Notes: a model not told the origin generated them from the letters alone. Shown: positions 17,101 through 25,585, numbered from the stretch's first letter. The stretch is DNA of 42,343 bases from Alphaproteobacteria bacterium (GCA_014238535.1 JABAAW010000010.1:1-42343), one strand, 5' to 3'. Translations and numbers: made by a program.

Positions 17101-18021
17101 AGCAACCTGCAAGACTGGACAATCGCAACGAGCAAGAGGGTCTTCTCCCTCGCCTAAGGCAAAACCTGTAGCGTTTAGGAAAACGCTAGGCGGCGATTCC
17201 TTAAGGTATTTTTGCAAAAACAGCAAAGCCCTCTTAGACTTCAAGCTAGAAACGTACATAGCCGTAAGCGTGATCCCTTGTTTAGCGCAAGCCGAGATAA
17301 GTCCGTCGACAGGCTCGGTGTCGCCAGCTTGAACCAACGCACGATAGAAAAGTAAAAGTGCCTGAGGGGCATCATTGCTTGAAACGATTTTGCCGCTTGT
17401 TTGTGTAGAGACGTACAGCCCAGCCTCTGGTAATTCTTGCACTGGCTCGAGAGGCGCGCGTAAAGCAGAAGTTTTATCACTGCTCTTAGAGCTAATAAGA
17501 CACTTCGCTGCACGCAAAAAATTTATACAGTTGCGAATGCCTCCATTTAATAGGTATCTGTGAAGGAGTCGTAAATCGCGTATTGAGATGGTTGAACGAC
17601 GATATAACGACAAATCTTCTTGCCCATCGCCGGCAAGGAAAGCCAGCGCGATTTTATGTTCTCGACAAGCCTGCTCGACCTGATCGCAGAAGTACGGGAA
17701 ATACTCTGCCCCCCCTAAGAGGCGTGCGATGACCACCTGCGAGTAGGCTAGGGTTTTTTCTATGTAAAGATCAACCGATGCTGGGTGCTGCAGATCGCGC
17801 AAATTTGCCAATCTCAGACTAGGCGTACTATCAGAACAGCTACTAGGCTGTGAATCGGCAGAATTTTTATTCTCATTGAGCAAGAAATCTTGCGCTCGTG
17901 ACAAAACGGCTAACTCGCTATCAGCGACGCTCATAACAATGATCTCTGCCGCTGATTGCTTCAAGTCGCAAGCTGCGCCGAACGAAGCGAGGTCGACTTC
18001 CTGTGTAGAGAGGAAGTGCAT
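14122..18021 (-). CDS. cobN: Aerobic cobaltochelatase large subunit CobN
   Basis: 1299 residues. It inserts cobalt into hydrogenobyrinate a,c-diamide in the aerobic (late cobalt insertion) cobalamin pathway, working with the AAA+ partners CobS and CobT. The N-terminus MHFLSTQEV...SAAEIIVMSVADSELAVL is characteristic of CobN. Further landmarks: AIILHNYPYRDGRIANGVGLDTPRS (around residue 395), MMHLGKHGTAEWLPGKSLALS (around 590), SEFDPLDQSKYGNAWIGG, and the C-terminal DYLFAFAATTRLVKDRHFDMLFDAYL region. These favour CobN over magnesium chelatase BchH, and no bacteriochlorophyll genes are near. The ATG at 18021 lies 8 bases after the ChaC-like gene, so both are one transcript. CobS and CobT are not in the window. 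Confidence 0.95.
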   Translation of the reverse strand: MHFLSTQEVDLASFGAACDLKQSAAEIIVMSVADSELAVLSRAQDFLLNENKNSADSQPSSCSDSTPSLRLANLRDLQHPASVDLYIEKTLAYSQVVIARLLGGAEYFPYFCDQVEQACREHKIALAFLAGDGQEDLSLYRRSTISIRDLRLLHRYLLNGGIRNCINFLRAAKCLISSKSSDKTSALRAPLEPVQELPEAGLYVSTQTSGKIVSSNDAPQALLLFYRALVQAGDTEPVDGLISACAKQGITLTAMYVSSLKSKRALLFLQKYLKESPPSVFLNATGFALGEGEDPLARCDCPVLQVAFSSTSYDVWQESSQGLKPTDLAMQVVLPEMDGRIFTRATAFKRRALMQSHTQFSPIRFHSSSDRCDYVARLAAAWLRLRSLENREKHLAIILHNYPYRDGRIANGVGLDTPRSLQTILTTLADAGYDLGNYSDGASNGALESRFDSDLLLARLRSGPTNEDPRRISDSPVRLSASSYARFFHALAPSLREDVERLWGKVSSDFCSDPFFHHASSKDKECGAKTSSGYFSLPIILLGKVAICLQPSRGYDRDPAAIAHDPALAPPHSYLALYYWLERVWRSAAMMHLGKHGTAEWLPGKSLALSNSCACEAVLSALPHLYPFIVSDPGEGTQAKRRGSAVILDHLSPPLSRSMLYGDSAELERLLDEYAEARLLHPQRARVLVGKVAELGERSGLLEECGIDSTDLSRIEDIDDASRAVLLSRLDGHICDLKELQIRNGLHRFGEQQERQERVKSLCALLRLSRGNTAEQESLPCALVKDLSQDALDIFPSEFDPLDQSKYGNAWIGGCPSILASYANKRSGKSFRCWGDVVAALENYSEALVAGEAMPPQHFAATRSVLNCLHTEIAPLFDSCAPQELSSVLRGFSGRFVAPGPSGAPSRGRIEVLPTGRNFFSVDVRALPSVSAWQLGWHSASLLVERYREEHGCYPLRMALSAWGTACMRTAGEDAAQMLALMGVRPIWQTGSGRVDSFEVLPLDVLGRPRVDVTLRISGFFRDAFPRLITLLDRAVQAVGSLQEEREADNPLAASIKSEHALLGDSARYRIFGSAPGSYGTGLNIPLDSGDWQEEQDLAQTYLQQTSSAYSADGVCMDARLALEHRLSSLDAIIHNQDNREHDILDSDDYYQFEGGLALAAYALSGKRPTMYHNDHSRPNAPRISRLEHEIARIVRARAVNPNWIAAMRKHGYKGASEIAATLDYLFAFAATTRLVKDRHFDMLFDAYLADKKTLDFLAQANPSALKDMQLRFQEARERKLWQTRRNDIPALLAQLAQK

Positions 18022-18029
18022 CCTAGAGT

Positions 18030-18707
18030 CTAGGGCGAAGTATCATCTAGTTTTTTAGCTAACGAATCTATGTGCGAACAACGCATAGATTCGCGCAACA
18101 AACCTTGTTGAGTATCTAGCAAGTACTCTCGATTGCTACCACGCGTACCCTCAGCTCCTGCGATAGCGTAAAGACGAGTGCGTTCATCGACATTACCTGC
18201 GTACTGACTACTAGCGCGATGCAAAACGAAGCCTAAGCAAAGGGAGATGATTTTGCCATCCCTATCGTAAGCGCGGAGTATTCTTGGCTTGTAAGCGTCG
18301 GTAAACATCTCTCGACGCCATAGCTTTTGCAATGTTTTGTATGGCTCACCTCGCGCAGAGCAACGCATTAGACGATATGCGACTCCCAAGCAACAGCCGC
18401 CGCAATCCAAGCCCAAGACGAGACCCGGACGCTCCATGCTACCACGATAGACGGGCGACCATAGACCAAAACGCCGACGAAAGCCGCGCACGCAGGCGGC
18501 AATTCTTGCTTCGTATAAAAAATCTGGACGAAAAATTAACGAGCCGTAAGCGAAAACATAAAGCGAATTGCTTGAGCTACTTTCTAAAAAATCGTACAAG
18601 TAGCGAGCATAGTAGTCGGACAGATTCGACATAATTTGCGAATCGCTAAATACGATTTTTTCTTGCGAAAAGATAGGTAGGCGAACGGGTGATAATTTTT
18701 GCGACAC
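18030..18707 (-). CDS. ChaC-type gamma-glutamylcyclotransferase
   Basis: 225 residues from a GTG at 18707; an ATG at 18632 would give about 200 and also leaves the domain intact. ChaC proteins split glutathione to 5-oxoproline and Cys-Gly in the cytoplasm. Seen: substrate-binding VFAYGSL (51-57), VRGFRRRFGLWSPVYRGSMERPG (73-95), a Gly/Cys-rich turn LDCGGCCLGVAYRL, and RREM with Glu133 in the position of the family's catalytic glutamate, followed by YKPR. The C-terminal YAGNVDE...YLLDTQQGLLRE matches the bacterial ChaC family. It stands 8 bases before cobN. A link between glutathione turnover and cobalamin synthesis is not established here and may be accidental. Confidence 0.87.
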   Translation of the reverse strand: MSQKLSPVRLPIFSQEKIVFSDSQIMSNLSDYYARYLYDFLESSSSNSLYVFAYGSLIFRPDFLYEARIAACVRGFRRRFGLWSPVYRGSMERPGLVLGLDCGGCCLGVAYRLMRCSARGEPYKTLQKLWRREMFTDAYKPRILRAYDRDGKIISLCLGFVLHRASSQYAGNVDERTRLYAIAGAEGTRGSNREYLLDTQQGLLRESMRCSHIDSLAKKLDDTSP

Positions 18708-18820
18708 GATAACGATGCTTTTTAGACGGATTTTTACCTTTTCTGTGACGACTTGTTAAAAAATCCTTTTATGATGCTTATGCGATATATTTATCAAGTT
18801 TATGACATAGACGAGGCAGA

Positions 18821-18837
18821 TAGGATTATAAATCCTA
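18821..18837. promoter_or_regulatory. 17-bp perfect palindrome just before the binding-protein gene
   Basis: TAGGATT (18821-18827), a 3-base spacer ATA, then AATCCTA (18831-18837). It ends 13 bases before the GTG start at 18851 and abuts the ribosome site AAAGGA. It could be an operator or an RNA hairpin that limits ribosome access. No bound factor can be named. Confidence 0.45.
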
Positions 18838-18850
18838 AAGGAAAAAACCA

Positions 18851-19876
18851 GTGAAAAAAATAATAACTCTTACCCTATGCACCATCCTTGCATACAGCCT
18901 AGCAAGCGCAAGTTTTGCCCAACAACGCAATCTTTGGGCAAGCGGAACGAGTTTCAAGGGTATATGGCCGGTCATGCGCAATGGTATAATTGATGGCGGT
19001 TTCAAAAACGGACTGCGTGTGCGTTACCAAGCAGGAGAGGGTAGCGAGGCGAGCGAACGTTTTCTTGAAACCATAATGCAATCTTCGAACAACCCTACTA
19101 GTCAAATGCCTGCGGGGTTACTACTAACCGCTGCCCCCTACTCGCTACGAGCGCAAATAGAGCGACATGTCCGACAATCTAGGATACCGATTGTACTTAT
19201 CGGCGCAGATACTGGAAGTAAATCGCAACCCAAAGATGTTCTGGCGATTGTCGGAATGGATGCCTTCGAGATGGGAAAACGGGCTGGAGCGCACGCTAAA
19301 AAACAAGCAGCTATGCGAACCTTAACTACGAGTGATAAACCCTCGCTGTGCTTGCGAACTCGTAGCGACGATCCGGCAAGAGCACGCATCTGTAGTGGAA
19401 TTGCGGCTGCCCTCGGGCGACCCATTGCAATGTTAACCATCGTGCAAGGTAGGAAGGGTAAGCATACAAATAATAAAGAGACTGGGGAGAACTCGATAGA
19501 CAGCAAGCGTCTGCGAAGTTACTTGCGTAAGAACCCTAGTACACCATTAATATGGCTCGACGATGGTGCGCTAACGCAAGAGGTAATCTCGGCAAGTGCT
19601 GACCTTACGCAGGCGCCACTTGCGATTTTTGGTCTTGCGGGTAGCCAGAAAAGCATCATCGAGAAAACGCCAGAGAAGATAGCCTTTATAATTGACCAGC
19701 GACCTTTCCAACAAGGACGACGGGCGGTTAGTATCTTACGAAGCTATTTAAAGCTATCGGGCGAGCAGAACTATTCGAGTCAAAAAATCACGACTCAGAC
19801 GATTTCTTTAACTCCGCGCATTCTTGGCATAGATGAGTTAAATAAAATTTTACCCGATATCGGGCGCACGAGGTAG
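18851..19876 (+). CDS. Orphan periplasmic binding protein, sugar-type (type I fold)
   Basis: 341 residues from a GTG with AAAGGA upstream. The signal peptide is clear (KKIITLTLCTILAYSLASASFAQQ, cut near residue 23). The mature part has the Peripla_BP_4 pattern of sugar-type binding proteins: WASGTSFKGIWPVMRNGI at the start, PAGLLLTAAPYSLRAQIER, then IPIVLIGADTG, IVGMDAFEMGKRAG (the loop that usually reads GTDNYEAGR), and a late segment IAFIIDQRPFQQGRRAVSIL. No permease or ATPase gene is near, so it may serve a transporter elsewhere or act as a sensor partner. The ligand is unknown. It begins 143 bases from the divergent ChaC-like gene, with a 17-bp palindrome in front. Confidence 0.8.
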   Translation: MKKIITLTLCTILAYSLASASFAQQRNLWASGTSFKGIWPVMRNGIIDGGFKNGLRVRYQAGEGSEASERFLETIMQSSNNPTSQMPAGLLLTAAPYSLRAQIERHVRQSRIPIVLIGADTGSKSQPKDVLAIVGMDAFEMGKRAGAHAKKQAAMRTLTTSDKPSLCLRTRSDDPARARICSGIAAALGRPIAMLTIVQGRKGKHTNNKETGENSIDSKRLRSYLRKNPSTPLIWLDDGALTQEVISASADLTQAPLAIFGLAGSQKSIIEKTPEKIAFIIDQRPFQQGRRAVSILRSYLKLSGEQNYSSQKITTQTISLTPRILGIDELNKILPDIGRTR

Positions 19877-19917
19877 CCCATGAAAGCGATTGCGCTACAA
19901 AATATAAACATTCGTAT

Positions 19918-20928
19918 ATGAACTCGATTCCGCCCTCCCAGACAGAGCATAAACCAGATACTAACAATCTCTTAGTGGTGAATGCAGATGAGGAAGGGCA
20001 AAGGCTCGAACGGTTTCTTAAAAAAATTCTTCCGTCAACGCCCCACAGCCTCCTGCATAAGTGGTTGCGTAGCGGGCAGGTGCGTCTGAATGGCGCGAGG
20101 GTAAAGGCTAACGCTACTCTAGAGGGGGGAGATGCTGTGCGCCTGCCTCCATTTTGTAGACTAGAGAAAGCGAAAAGCCAGCCTACCAATGATTATTGCC
20201 ATGCTAGCGAGTATGAAAAGATTAAAAATCTGATCATTAAAAACACGGAAGATTATATGATAATCGCAAAGCCTGCAGGCATGGCTTGCCAAGGTGGTAG
20301 CGGAGTTTACCATTCGCTCGACTACATGCTTAGCAATGCGGCTACAAACAATAATCTAGCGCAAGATTTAGGAGCACCTAGATTAGTCCACAGGCTCGAC
20401 CGCCCAACGAGTGGATTGCTACTAGTAGCAAAGCACCGAAGTGCTGCGGCGGACTTGTCGAAATTATTCAGGCGCATGTGCGTTCGGAAAATATACTGCG
20501 CTATACTTGCTAAAGAGCCGCAAACAAACTATGCAAAATATACATCATCGCTTGCAAGAGCACACGACGAGCAGAGCAAGCAAGCAGCTGAGACGCAACT
20601 CTCGCTACTAGACCGCTGCGGTTTAGCCTTGGTGTTACTGCGTCCGTTGAGTGGGCGTAAGCACCAGCTACGCAGACACATGGCTGACGCCGGAACACCG
20701 ATACTAGGAGAGACCTTGTATATAACGCGTGAGGAGCGAAAAAAAACACCTTTAATGCTACACGCCATGCGACTTGAAATAAGAACCGATGGTTTAGAAA
20801 AAAAATACCAGCGCTATGCATTGCGGCAACACTTGCCGCCACCTGCAGGCTTTTTGAATGCTTGCGAAGAAAATTTTCTCGATGCAAGCAAACTAGCCGA
20901 CTCTAGCTATGATCCTTTCCCAGTTTAG
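19918..20928 (+). CDS. RluC/RluD-family 23S rRNA pseudouridine synthase
   Basis: 336 residues. It isomerises uridine to pseudouridine in 23S rRNA. An S4 RNA-binding domain occupies about residues 25-80 (GQRLERFLKKIL, then LLHKWLRSGQVRLNGARVK), and the catalytic domain follows with IIAKPAGMACQGG (115-127) and the catalytic aspartate Asp161 in HRLDRPTSG. Late motifs LLRPLSGRKHQLRRHMAD and PLMLHAMRLEI are as in RluC. The target site cannot be read safely; RluC (positions 955/2504/2580) is somewhat likelier than RluD. It starts 41 bases after the binding-protein gene and may share its transcript. Confidence 0.88.
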   Translation: MNSIPPSQTEHKPDTNNLLVVNADEEGQRLERFLKKILPSTPHSLLHKWLRSGQVRLNGARVKANATLEGGDAVRLPPFCRLEKAKSQPTNDYCHASEYEKIKNLIIKNTEDYMIIAKPAGMACQGGSGVYHSLDYMLSNAATNNNLAQDLGAPRLVHRLDRPTSGLLLVAKHRSAAADLSKLFRRMCVRKIYCAILAKEPQTNYAKYTSSLARAHDEQSKQAAETQLSLLDRCGLALVLLRPLSGRKHQLRRHMADAGTPILGETLYITREERKKTPLMLHAMRLEIRTDGLEKKYQRYALRQHLPPPAGFLNACEENFLDASKLADSSYDPFPV

Positions 20929-20945
20929 CGCTTAAATTACTTTTG

Positions 20946-21740
20946 TCACCTAAGCCCCCGCTTACCCCTACTTCTGAATGGTGTGAGCAATAGACTTAAT
21001 AACGGCAAATCGCTTTTGCGCTCAACGCCTATACCGATGCTCGTTGGCGTATTCTGCGGATTGGCACTGGAAAACAAGCGATCCCACAGACTCAAGATAT
21101 TGCCGTAGTTAGAATCTGTATCGCGACGACGAGCGCGGTGATGGTATTCGTGCCACTGAGGCAAGACTAAAATATAGCTCAACTTATGCTCTAATCTCTG
21201 AGGTAGGCGCAAATTCGCGTGGTGGAATAAAGTAATGATCTGCAATAATATCTCGGCGATCAAAACAGCGACGAGCGGGATGTCCAAGAGCACGACATAG
21301 ACCGAGCGCACCAGCGCAGACAAAATGACCTCGCCGAAATGGAACCGAACGCCAGTGGTACTATCTAGTTCATCATCCAAGTGGTGCACCTCGTGAAACC
21401 GCCACAAAAAAGGAATTGCGTGGTTTGCTCGATGCCACCAATAGATAAAAAAATCGATCACGAGTAAATCAATTACTAATGGCAATGCGCCTGTTTGCCA
21501 CCCCTCGCCACGCCACCCTAATGAAAGCGATTGCGCTACAAACGCCGTATAGAGAACTAGTAACGGGGAAACAATACCATTTAGAGCAAATAGACTAAGG
21601 TTACGAACATAGCGTTGCGACAACCGTCGATGCCGAGCGCGGCGTAGAGGTAGCGTGTGCTCGCAAAAAATAATAGCAACGAACCAACCGCCGATAATCC
21701 AAAGTTTCCACTCGAGTAGTGTTTGAATGATAGTATCCAT
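20946..21740 (-). CDS. Fatty acid hydroxylase / sterol desaturase superfamily membrane protein
   Basis: 264 residues, an integral-membrane di-iron enzyme. Histidine boxes are complete: HRANH (103-107), HEVHH (116-120), HH at 173-174 and HEYHH (197-201), with the family ending NYGNILSLWDRLF (211-223). Membrane spans are visible near residues 11-28, 50-72, 86-101 and 146-172. Bacterial members hydroxylate or desaturate lipid substrates; the substrate here is unknown, and a true sterol role is not implied. It lies 20 bases after the GldG-like gene on the same strand, so it is probably in that transcription unit. It converges with the pseudouridine synthase gene. Confidence 0.88.
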   Translation of the reverse strand: MDTIIQTLLEWKLWIIGGWFVAIIFCEHTLPLRRARHRRLSQRYVRNLSLFALNGIVSPLLVLYTAFVAQSLSLGWRGEGWQTGALPLVIDLLVIDFFIYWWHRANHAIPFLWRFHEVHHLDDELDSTTGVRFHFGEVILSALVRSVYVVLLDIPLVAVLIAEILLQIITLFHHANLRLPQRLEHKLSYILVLPQWHEYHHRARRRDTDSNYGNILSLWDRLFSSANPQNTPTSIGIGVERKSDLPLLSLLLTPFRSRGKRGLR

Positions 21741-21760
21741 CGGCTATTCTGCTACCTTAT

Positions 21761-23824
21761 CTATTCGGCTTTAGAATCGGCGCGGCGTCTGCGCCAGACT
21801 ACGATCAGAAAAAACAACGCGACCAATAACGGCATGGCGATAGCATGGAAGACTTGCACGATCGTTTGCATGGAGCCTACATCACGATTTAAAGCTCGCT
21901 GAATTTTACGCAAAGCCCCGCGTGTTTCTACTAACTGCTGAGTGAAAGATTTTACGACCTCGCCATCAACATCCGTATCTTTCAGAGCTCCATCGGCTCG
22001 TTCCTGCTGGGCGTCGCGTATTTGTGCTAGACGCTGTTCTATTTCTTGTAATTTTTCGTTTAGCGCATTCTGCTCTAGACGCCAACGCCCTTCGGCGCGA
22101 AGCCGCAGGCGTTCTAAATATATCAATGGTCTGTCTCCGACACCGCGTGAGCGCAAACCTGCGAGCCCCTTAACGCCTACGAGCCATTCGACTGCATCCA
22201 AAAGAAATGCTCCGTTGCCGCTGAATGGAGTAAATATAGTCTCTCCTAAAAAGTTCTGCTTTTCGACCCAAAAACGATCATTTAGAAAATCTGCGTCCGA
22301 CACGATGATAGCTTTAAAGGGCTTCTCGCTATCAGATAAATGTGACGAAGTGCCGTTTGCCTCTTCTTTCATTCCTTTTGGTCTTTCGTCAAACATAGAT
22401 GAAAAACGCCCACTCAACGATATGCCCAAAGTCCGCTGCTCGCCTTGCGCCTCAAAGTCCTCGTAAGCCTGTAAAAGTTCTGGCGGCTCGCTGATGAAGA
22501 AGTCTAAATCTAGAAGGTCTGTGTCGACGCTAGAGCGTATCAAAGGAATGCTACTAACCTCTCCGCTATTTTTGCTACCACCTTCGCCCGAGGCGTTTTT
22601 TTCTTGTAGGAGGATCGCGCCAGCGCTCGCAATGATCAAATTGTTGATCTTGCGCACAGGTTCTCTATCAGATAGAAATTTGCCTGCGAGCTGTAGCCAA
22701 GCCAAATGAGGAATAGGCTCGACACGCCCTAGAGAGCCACCGTCGATCAGCATTGCGTGCTGCTCGTCGGCAACAATCATATCCGCGGGTATTGTTATGC
22801 CCCAGCGCGCAAGTAGTGGGAAGGAGCTCGATGATAGAGGAATTGTCACCCCGAGGCTACTCGTGCGTCTTTGAGGATTCGCAGACGCACTCTCATAGTA
22901 AGGGTCAAGAAACAGAAGAGCGCGTCCGCCAGCAAGCATGTATTGGTCTAGCGCATATAATAATTCCTGATCTTGAATACGAGGGTGTAGCAGAACGACA
23001 AGATCGGTTTCCTTATCAAAATCCTCTGATACGAATACGGTTTCTATATCGAAATCTGCAGCGAGTGCTTGAAAGGAGCGCCAAGCCCCGAAGCCCGCTG
23101 AGGCTCCATACCCGCCCAGCGGCTCTAACGAGGTAATCAATGTTATACGAGGTTTTTTTGTACGAGCAAGTTCTACTATCGAGCGCATAATCTCGTACTC
23201 CAAGGATTGCTCCTTATTGAGTATCAAGAAAGGCAAGAGCGAGTTTTTTTCCTCGCGCGCGGAAGTTGCTAGACGAGTTATTTTCAAACCAAAGAATACC
23301 TGCTCGCCGCTTTGGTCGATCGAGACGGGCGATAGTCCGCTTTCTAACGCCTCGTCTTCTTCTTCGGAAAATGGTTCGGGGCGCACGACTATCACGGAGA
23401 CATGCCTACGCCCCCCCCTATTGCTATGACGAGCCATCTCGTTCAGCAAGGCAAGCGCACGACGCTCGTAATCGGCGTACGTTGGCACTTCGCGCACTAG
23501 TTTAGACGATGCATATAGCGTTAGCTGAAAATCGGAGTCTAGCTCGCCTAAAAAGTGTATCGCTTCCGATGAAAGCGTAGACAGACCTTCTGCTGTAAAA
23601 TCGAGTTTACGCTCGGATATAGGAGAGAATGCTATGTTGAACAAAACGAAAAGCACAAAGACCAACAAAGCCTTGCCCCCGAAACCGAGGACTTTCACTC
23701 GACTCAGGCAAAAGCTCCAACAGATTCGAGCGCCCGCTCCTAATCTTGACATAGGTTTAGCTATAAAATTTTGCCCAAAAAATCGCTTAAGGAATCGCCC
23801 TATTATATTTTTTTTCTTGCTCAT
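21761..23824 (-). CDS. GldG-like ABC transporter auxiliary protein
   Basis: 687 residues. It matches the GldG/ABC-type uncharacterised transport family: a membrane anchor at about residues 50-68 followed by the signature LDFTAEGLSTLS (75-86), a large periplasmic part with LSPVSIDQSGEQVFFGLKIT, NKEQSLEYEIMRSIVEL, ALDQYMLAGGRALLFLDPY and RWGI, then a coiled-coil segment (about 565-640, LRLRAEGRWRLEQNAL...EIEQRLAQIRD) and a second membrane span near the C-terminus ending in RRRR. In most species this protein is encoded with an ABC-2 permease and an ATPase. Here the permease is directly upstream (22 bases), while the ATPase is likely the one at 28360-29097. The DUF4340 partner that often follows is missing. 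The substrate is unknown. Confidence 0.87.
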   Translation of the reverse strand: MSKKKNIIGRFLKRFFGQNFIAKPMSRLGAGARICWSFCLSRVKVLGFGGKALLVFVLFVLFNIAFSPISERKLDFTAEGLSTLSSEAIHFLGELDSDFQLTLYASSKLVREVPTYADYERRALALLNEMARHSNRGGRRHVSVIVVRPEPFSEEEDEALESGLSPVSIDQSGEQVFFGLKITRLATSAREEKNSLLPFLILNKEQSLEYEIMRSIVELARTKKPRITLITSLEPLGGYGASAGFGAWRSFQALAADFDIETVFVSEDFDKETDLVVLLHPRIQDQELLYALDQYMLAGGRALLFLDPYYESASANPQRRTSSLGVTIPLSSSSFPLLARWGITIPADMIVADEQHAMLIDGGSLGRVEPIPHLAWLQLAGKFLSDREPVRKINNLIIASAGAILLQEKNASGEGGSKNSGEVSSIPLIRSSVDTDLLDLDFFISEPPELLQAYEDFEAQGEQRTLGISLSGRFSSMFDERPKGMKEEANGTSSHLSDSEKPFKAIIVSDADFLNDRFWVEKQNFLGETIFTPFSGNGAFLLDAVEWLVGVKGLAGLRSRGVGDRPLIYLERLRLRAEGRWRLEQNALNEKLQEIEQRLAQIRDAQQERADGALKDTDVDGEVVKSFTQQLVETRGALRKIQRALNRDVGSMQTIVQVFHAIAMPLLVALFFLIVVWRRRRADSKAE

Positions 23825-23846
23825 CGTACTATCCAGCAGTGCTTCT

Positions 23847-24644
23847 TCAGACGTTTTGTGGTGCGCGTTTCACGGCAGCGACCGTCAACGACAGAGCGGC
23901 TACGCTCAAGCTTAGGAAATATACTACATCCCCCAATGCGACATAACCGCGCAGAAAGCCCTTATAATGTGCGCTCATGCTCATTGCTACTAGCGCGCGT
24001 TGCAAGTAATCTGGCAACAAAGCGTCTAGGACTTGCGCGGCGGTAGCACTTCCCAACAATGTCAGCGATGCGATTATCGCGACGGATAGTATGAAGGCTG
24101 CGGTTTGGCTTCGCACAAGGGCAGATAGTAGACTACCGATACTTACTTGCGCGAATGCGAGCATTATCGCGCCTAAATATCCAGCTGCCAACGCGCCATG
24201 GTCGGGGTTTCCGAGTAGAGTAACTGTTATCCATAAAGGAGTCGTCAAAACCAAGGCGATGAGTATTAGTGATAGGCAGGCAGCGGCTTTCGCCAACACC
24301 GCTTGCGTAACCGAGATCGGCAAGGTTAGCAACAATTCCAGCGTGCCTAATCGCCGCTCTTCAGCCCAAGTTCGCATGGTTAGCGCTGGAATAAAGAGCA
24401 AGAATATCCAAGGCAGGGGGATGAAGAGGCTTTGCAAGTCTGATTGATTACGGAAGAAGAACTGCCCTGCCGTGAAAGGCAGAATCCCGCAAGCTAGCAA
24501 GAAGAAAACCAGGAACACGGCACTAGCGGCGTTGTTTAAGAAGTCGCCACATTCTTTACGATATAGAGCAATTACGGGAGCGCAGTACTTACCTAATGGT
24601 TCGCTAAAGTATTGCAGCGAGTAGTTTTTTAAAGGTGCTAGCAT
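23847..24644 (-). CDS. ABC-2 type transporter permease
   Basis: About 265 residues, six likely membrane spans (for example AAASAVFLVFFLLACGIL, IPLPWIFLLFIPALTM, AACLSLILIALVLTTPL, ILSVAIIASLTLLG). The motif TMRTWAEERRLGTLELLLTLPIS is the hallmark of the GldF/NosY-type permease that pairs with GldG-like proteins. The start is unsure: I give the ATG at 24644, but the frame is open to a TTG at 24683, which falls in a tandem-repeat block; neither has a clear ribosome site. It lies between lexA and the GldG-like gene on one strand. Confidence 0.88.
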   Translation of the reverse strand: MLAPLKNYSLQYFSEPLGKYCAPVIALYRKECGDFLNNAASAVFLVFFLLACGILPFTAGQFFFRNQSDLQSLFIPLPWIFLLFIPALTMRTWAEERRLGTLELLLTLPISVTQAVLAKAAACLSLILIALVLTTPLWITVTLLGNPDHGALAAGYLGAIMLAFAQVSIGSLLSALVRSQTAAFILSVAIIASLTLLGSATAAQVLDALLPDYLQRALVAMSMSAHYKGFLRGYVALGDVVYFLSLSVAALSLTVAAVKRAPQNV

Positions 24645-24681
24645 AGTGGATGAATTGTTGCGTAATTGAGATACTAAAGGC

Positions 24682-24720
24682 AAGGATAAAAAATAAGGAT
24701 AAAAAATAAGGATAAAGAAT
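24682..24720. repeat. Three 13-bp tandem repeats between lexA and the permease gene
   Basis: AAGGATAAAAAAT is repeated at 24682-24694, 24695-24707 and 24708-24720; the third copy has one change. It lies just upstream of the permease start, within the leader region and downstream of the lexA stop. It may affect translation start of the permease, or be a neutral slippage product. Confidence 0.8.
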
Positions 24721-24750
24721 AAAATTAGCTATTGCGTTGCGTCTTTTCTG

Positions 24751-25479
24751 TTACGCACTCTTTGTGCTACCGCGCTGATAGCTGCGTAACAAACCTGTAA
24801 CCCGCCCCTGCACCCTAACTCTCCCCGCGGCAAAGCGTTGAGTTTCGTAAGCTTCGTTGGCAGCCTCCAACAGCACCTCATTGCCCTCGCGGCGCAGTAT
24901 TTTCAAAGTAGCCTCTCCCCCATCGACCAAAGCAATAACCAATTCTCCATCTCGAGCGACCTCACTAGCCTCGACGATAATCGTATCCCCGTCCAAGATT
25001 CCAATCTCGACCATCGAATCTCCCTCGACTTGTAATGCATAGTGCTGAGCTATTTTAGCATTTGTATTTCCAGCGCCCGAGTGCTGCTCGCTGCTAGCCC
25101 TGCCGAGTAGTTCGCTTGGACACTCTTGCTGCTCGTCTACAAAACCTAGCGATTCGATTGGTAAGCCGGCGGCAACCCTACCCAAGAATGGAACGAGTGT
25201 GCTTTCGGAGTTAGCAGCAGGATCGTCTGAATAATTGTTGGAATGGTCTTTGAAGCCACGAGCCTCGTCGACACCCTTAACGACGCGCAGAGCCCTAGCT
25301 CGATTACGCAACCGCTTGACGAATCCTCGCTCGCTCAATCCCTCCAACAATCGATGAACCCCGGATTTAGAGCCCAGCCCCAAGTGTGTGCGCATCTCCT
25401 CGAAGGATGGTGACACGCCGCGCTCTTGCAGGCATTCTTCGATAAATTTCAATAGTTTGCTCTGTTGAACCGTCAACAT
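24751..25479 (-). CDS. lexA: LexA repressor (SOS regulator)
   Basis: 242 residues. It represses SOS genes and cuts itself when activated by RecA. The winged helix is residues 1-68 (SPSFEEMRTHLGLGSKSGVHRLLEGLSERGFVKRL), of the alphaproteobacterial type. A linker carries the Ala104-Gly105 cleavage site (RVAAGLP), and the catalytic Ser155 (EGDSMVEIGI) and Lys193 (EATLKIL) are in place. An insertion of about 25 polar residues lies between the DNA-binding and peptidase domains, and another near residue 125-142. GAGGA stands ahead of the ATG. An SOS box overlaps its promoter (25586-25600), giving autoregulation. The permease, GldG-like and desaturase genes follow on the same strand with short gaps. 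Confidence 0.96.
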   Translation of the reverse strand: MLTVQQSKLLKFIEECLQERGVSPSFEEMRTHLGLGSKSGVHRLLEGLSERGFVKRLRNRARALRVVKGVDEARGFKDHSNNYSDDPAANSESTLVPFLGRVAAGLPIESLGFVDEQQECPSELLGRASSEQHSGAGNTNAKIAQHYALQVEGDSMVEIGILDGDTIIVEASEVARDGELVIALVDGGEATLKILRREGNEVLLEAANEAYETQRFAAGRVRVQGRVTGLLRSYQRGSTKSA

Positions 25480-25585
25480 TTTGCTATCCTCATCTTCTTT
25501 ACCTCTGCATTTTTTGCCCCACTTTTAACCGTTAATCGACCAGCGCTCCTATTTTCACCTACATAAACAAAGGGAGCGAGTTTTT

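Noticed and set aside
21942-23136. Several plus-strand frames of 70-174 codons
   Set aside because: All are antisense to the GldG-like gene and carry Ser/Arg/Pro-rich shadow compositions.
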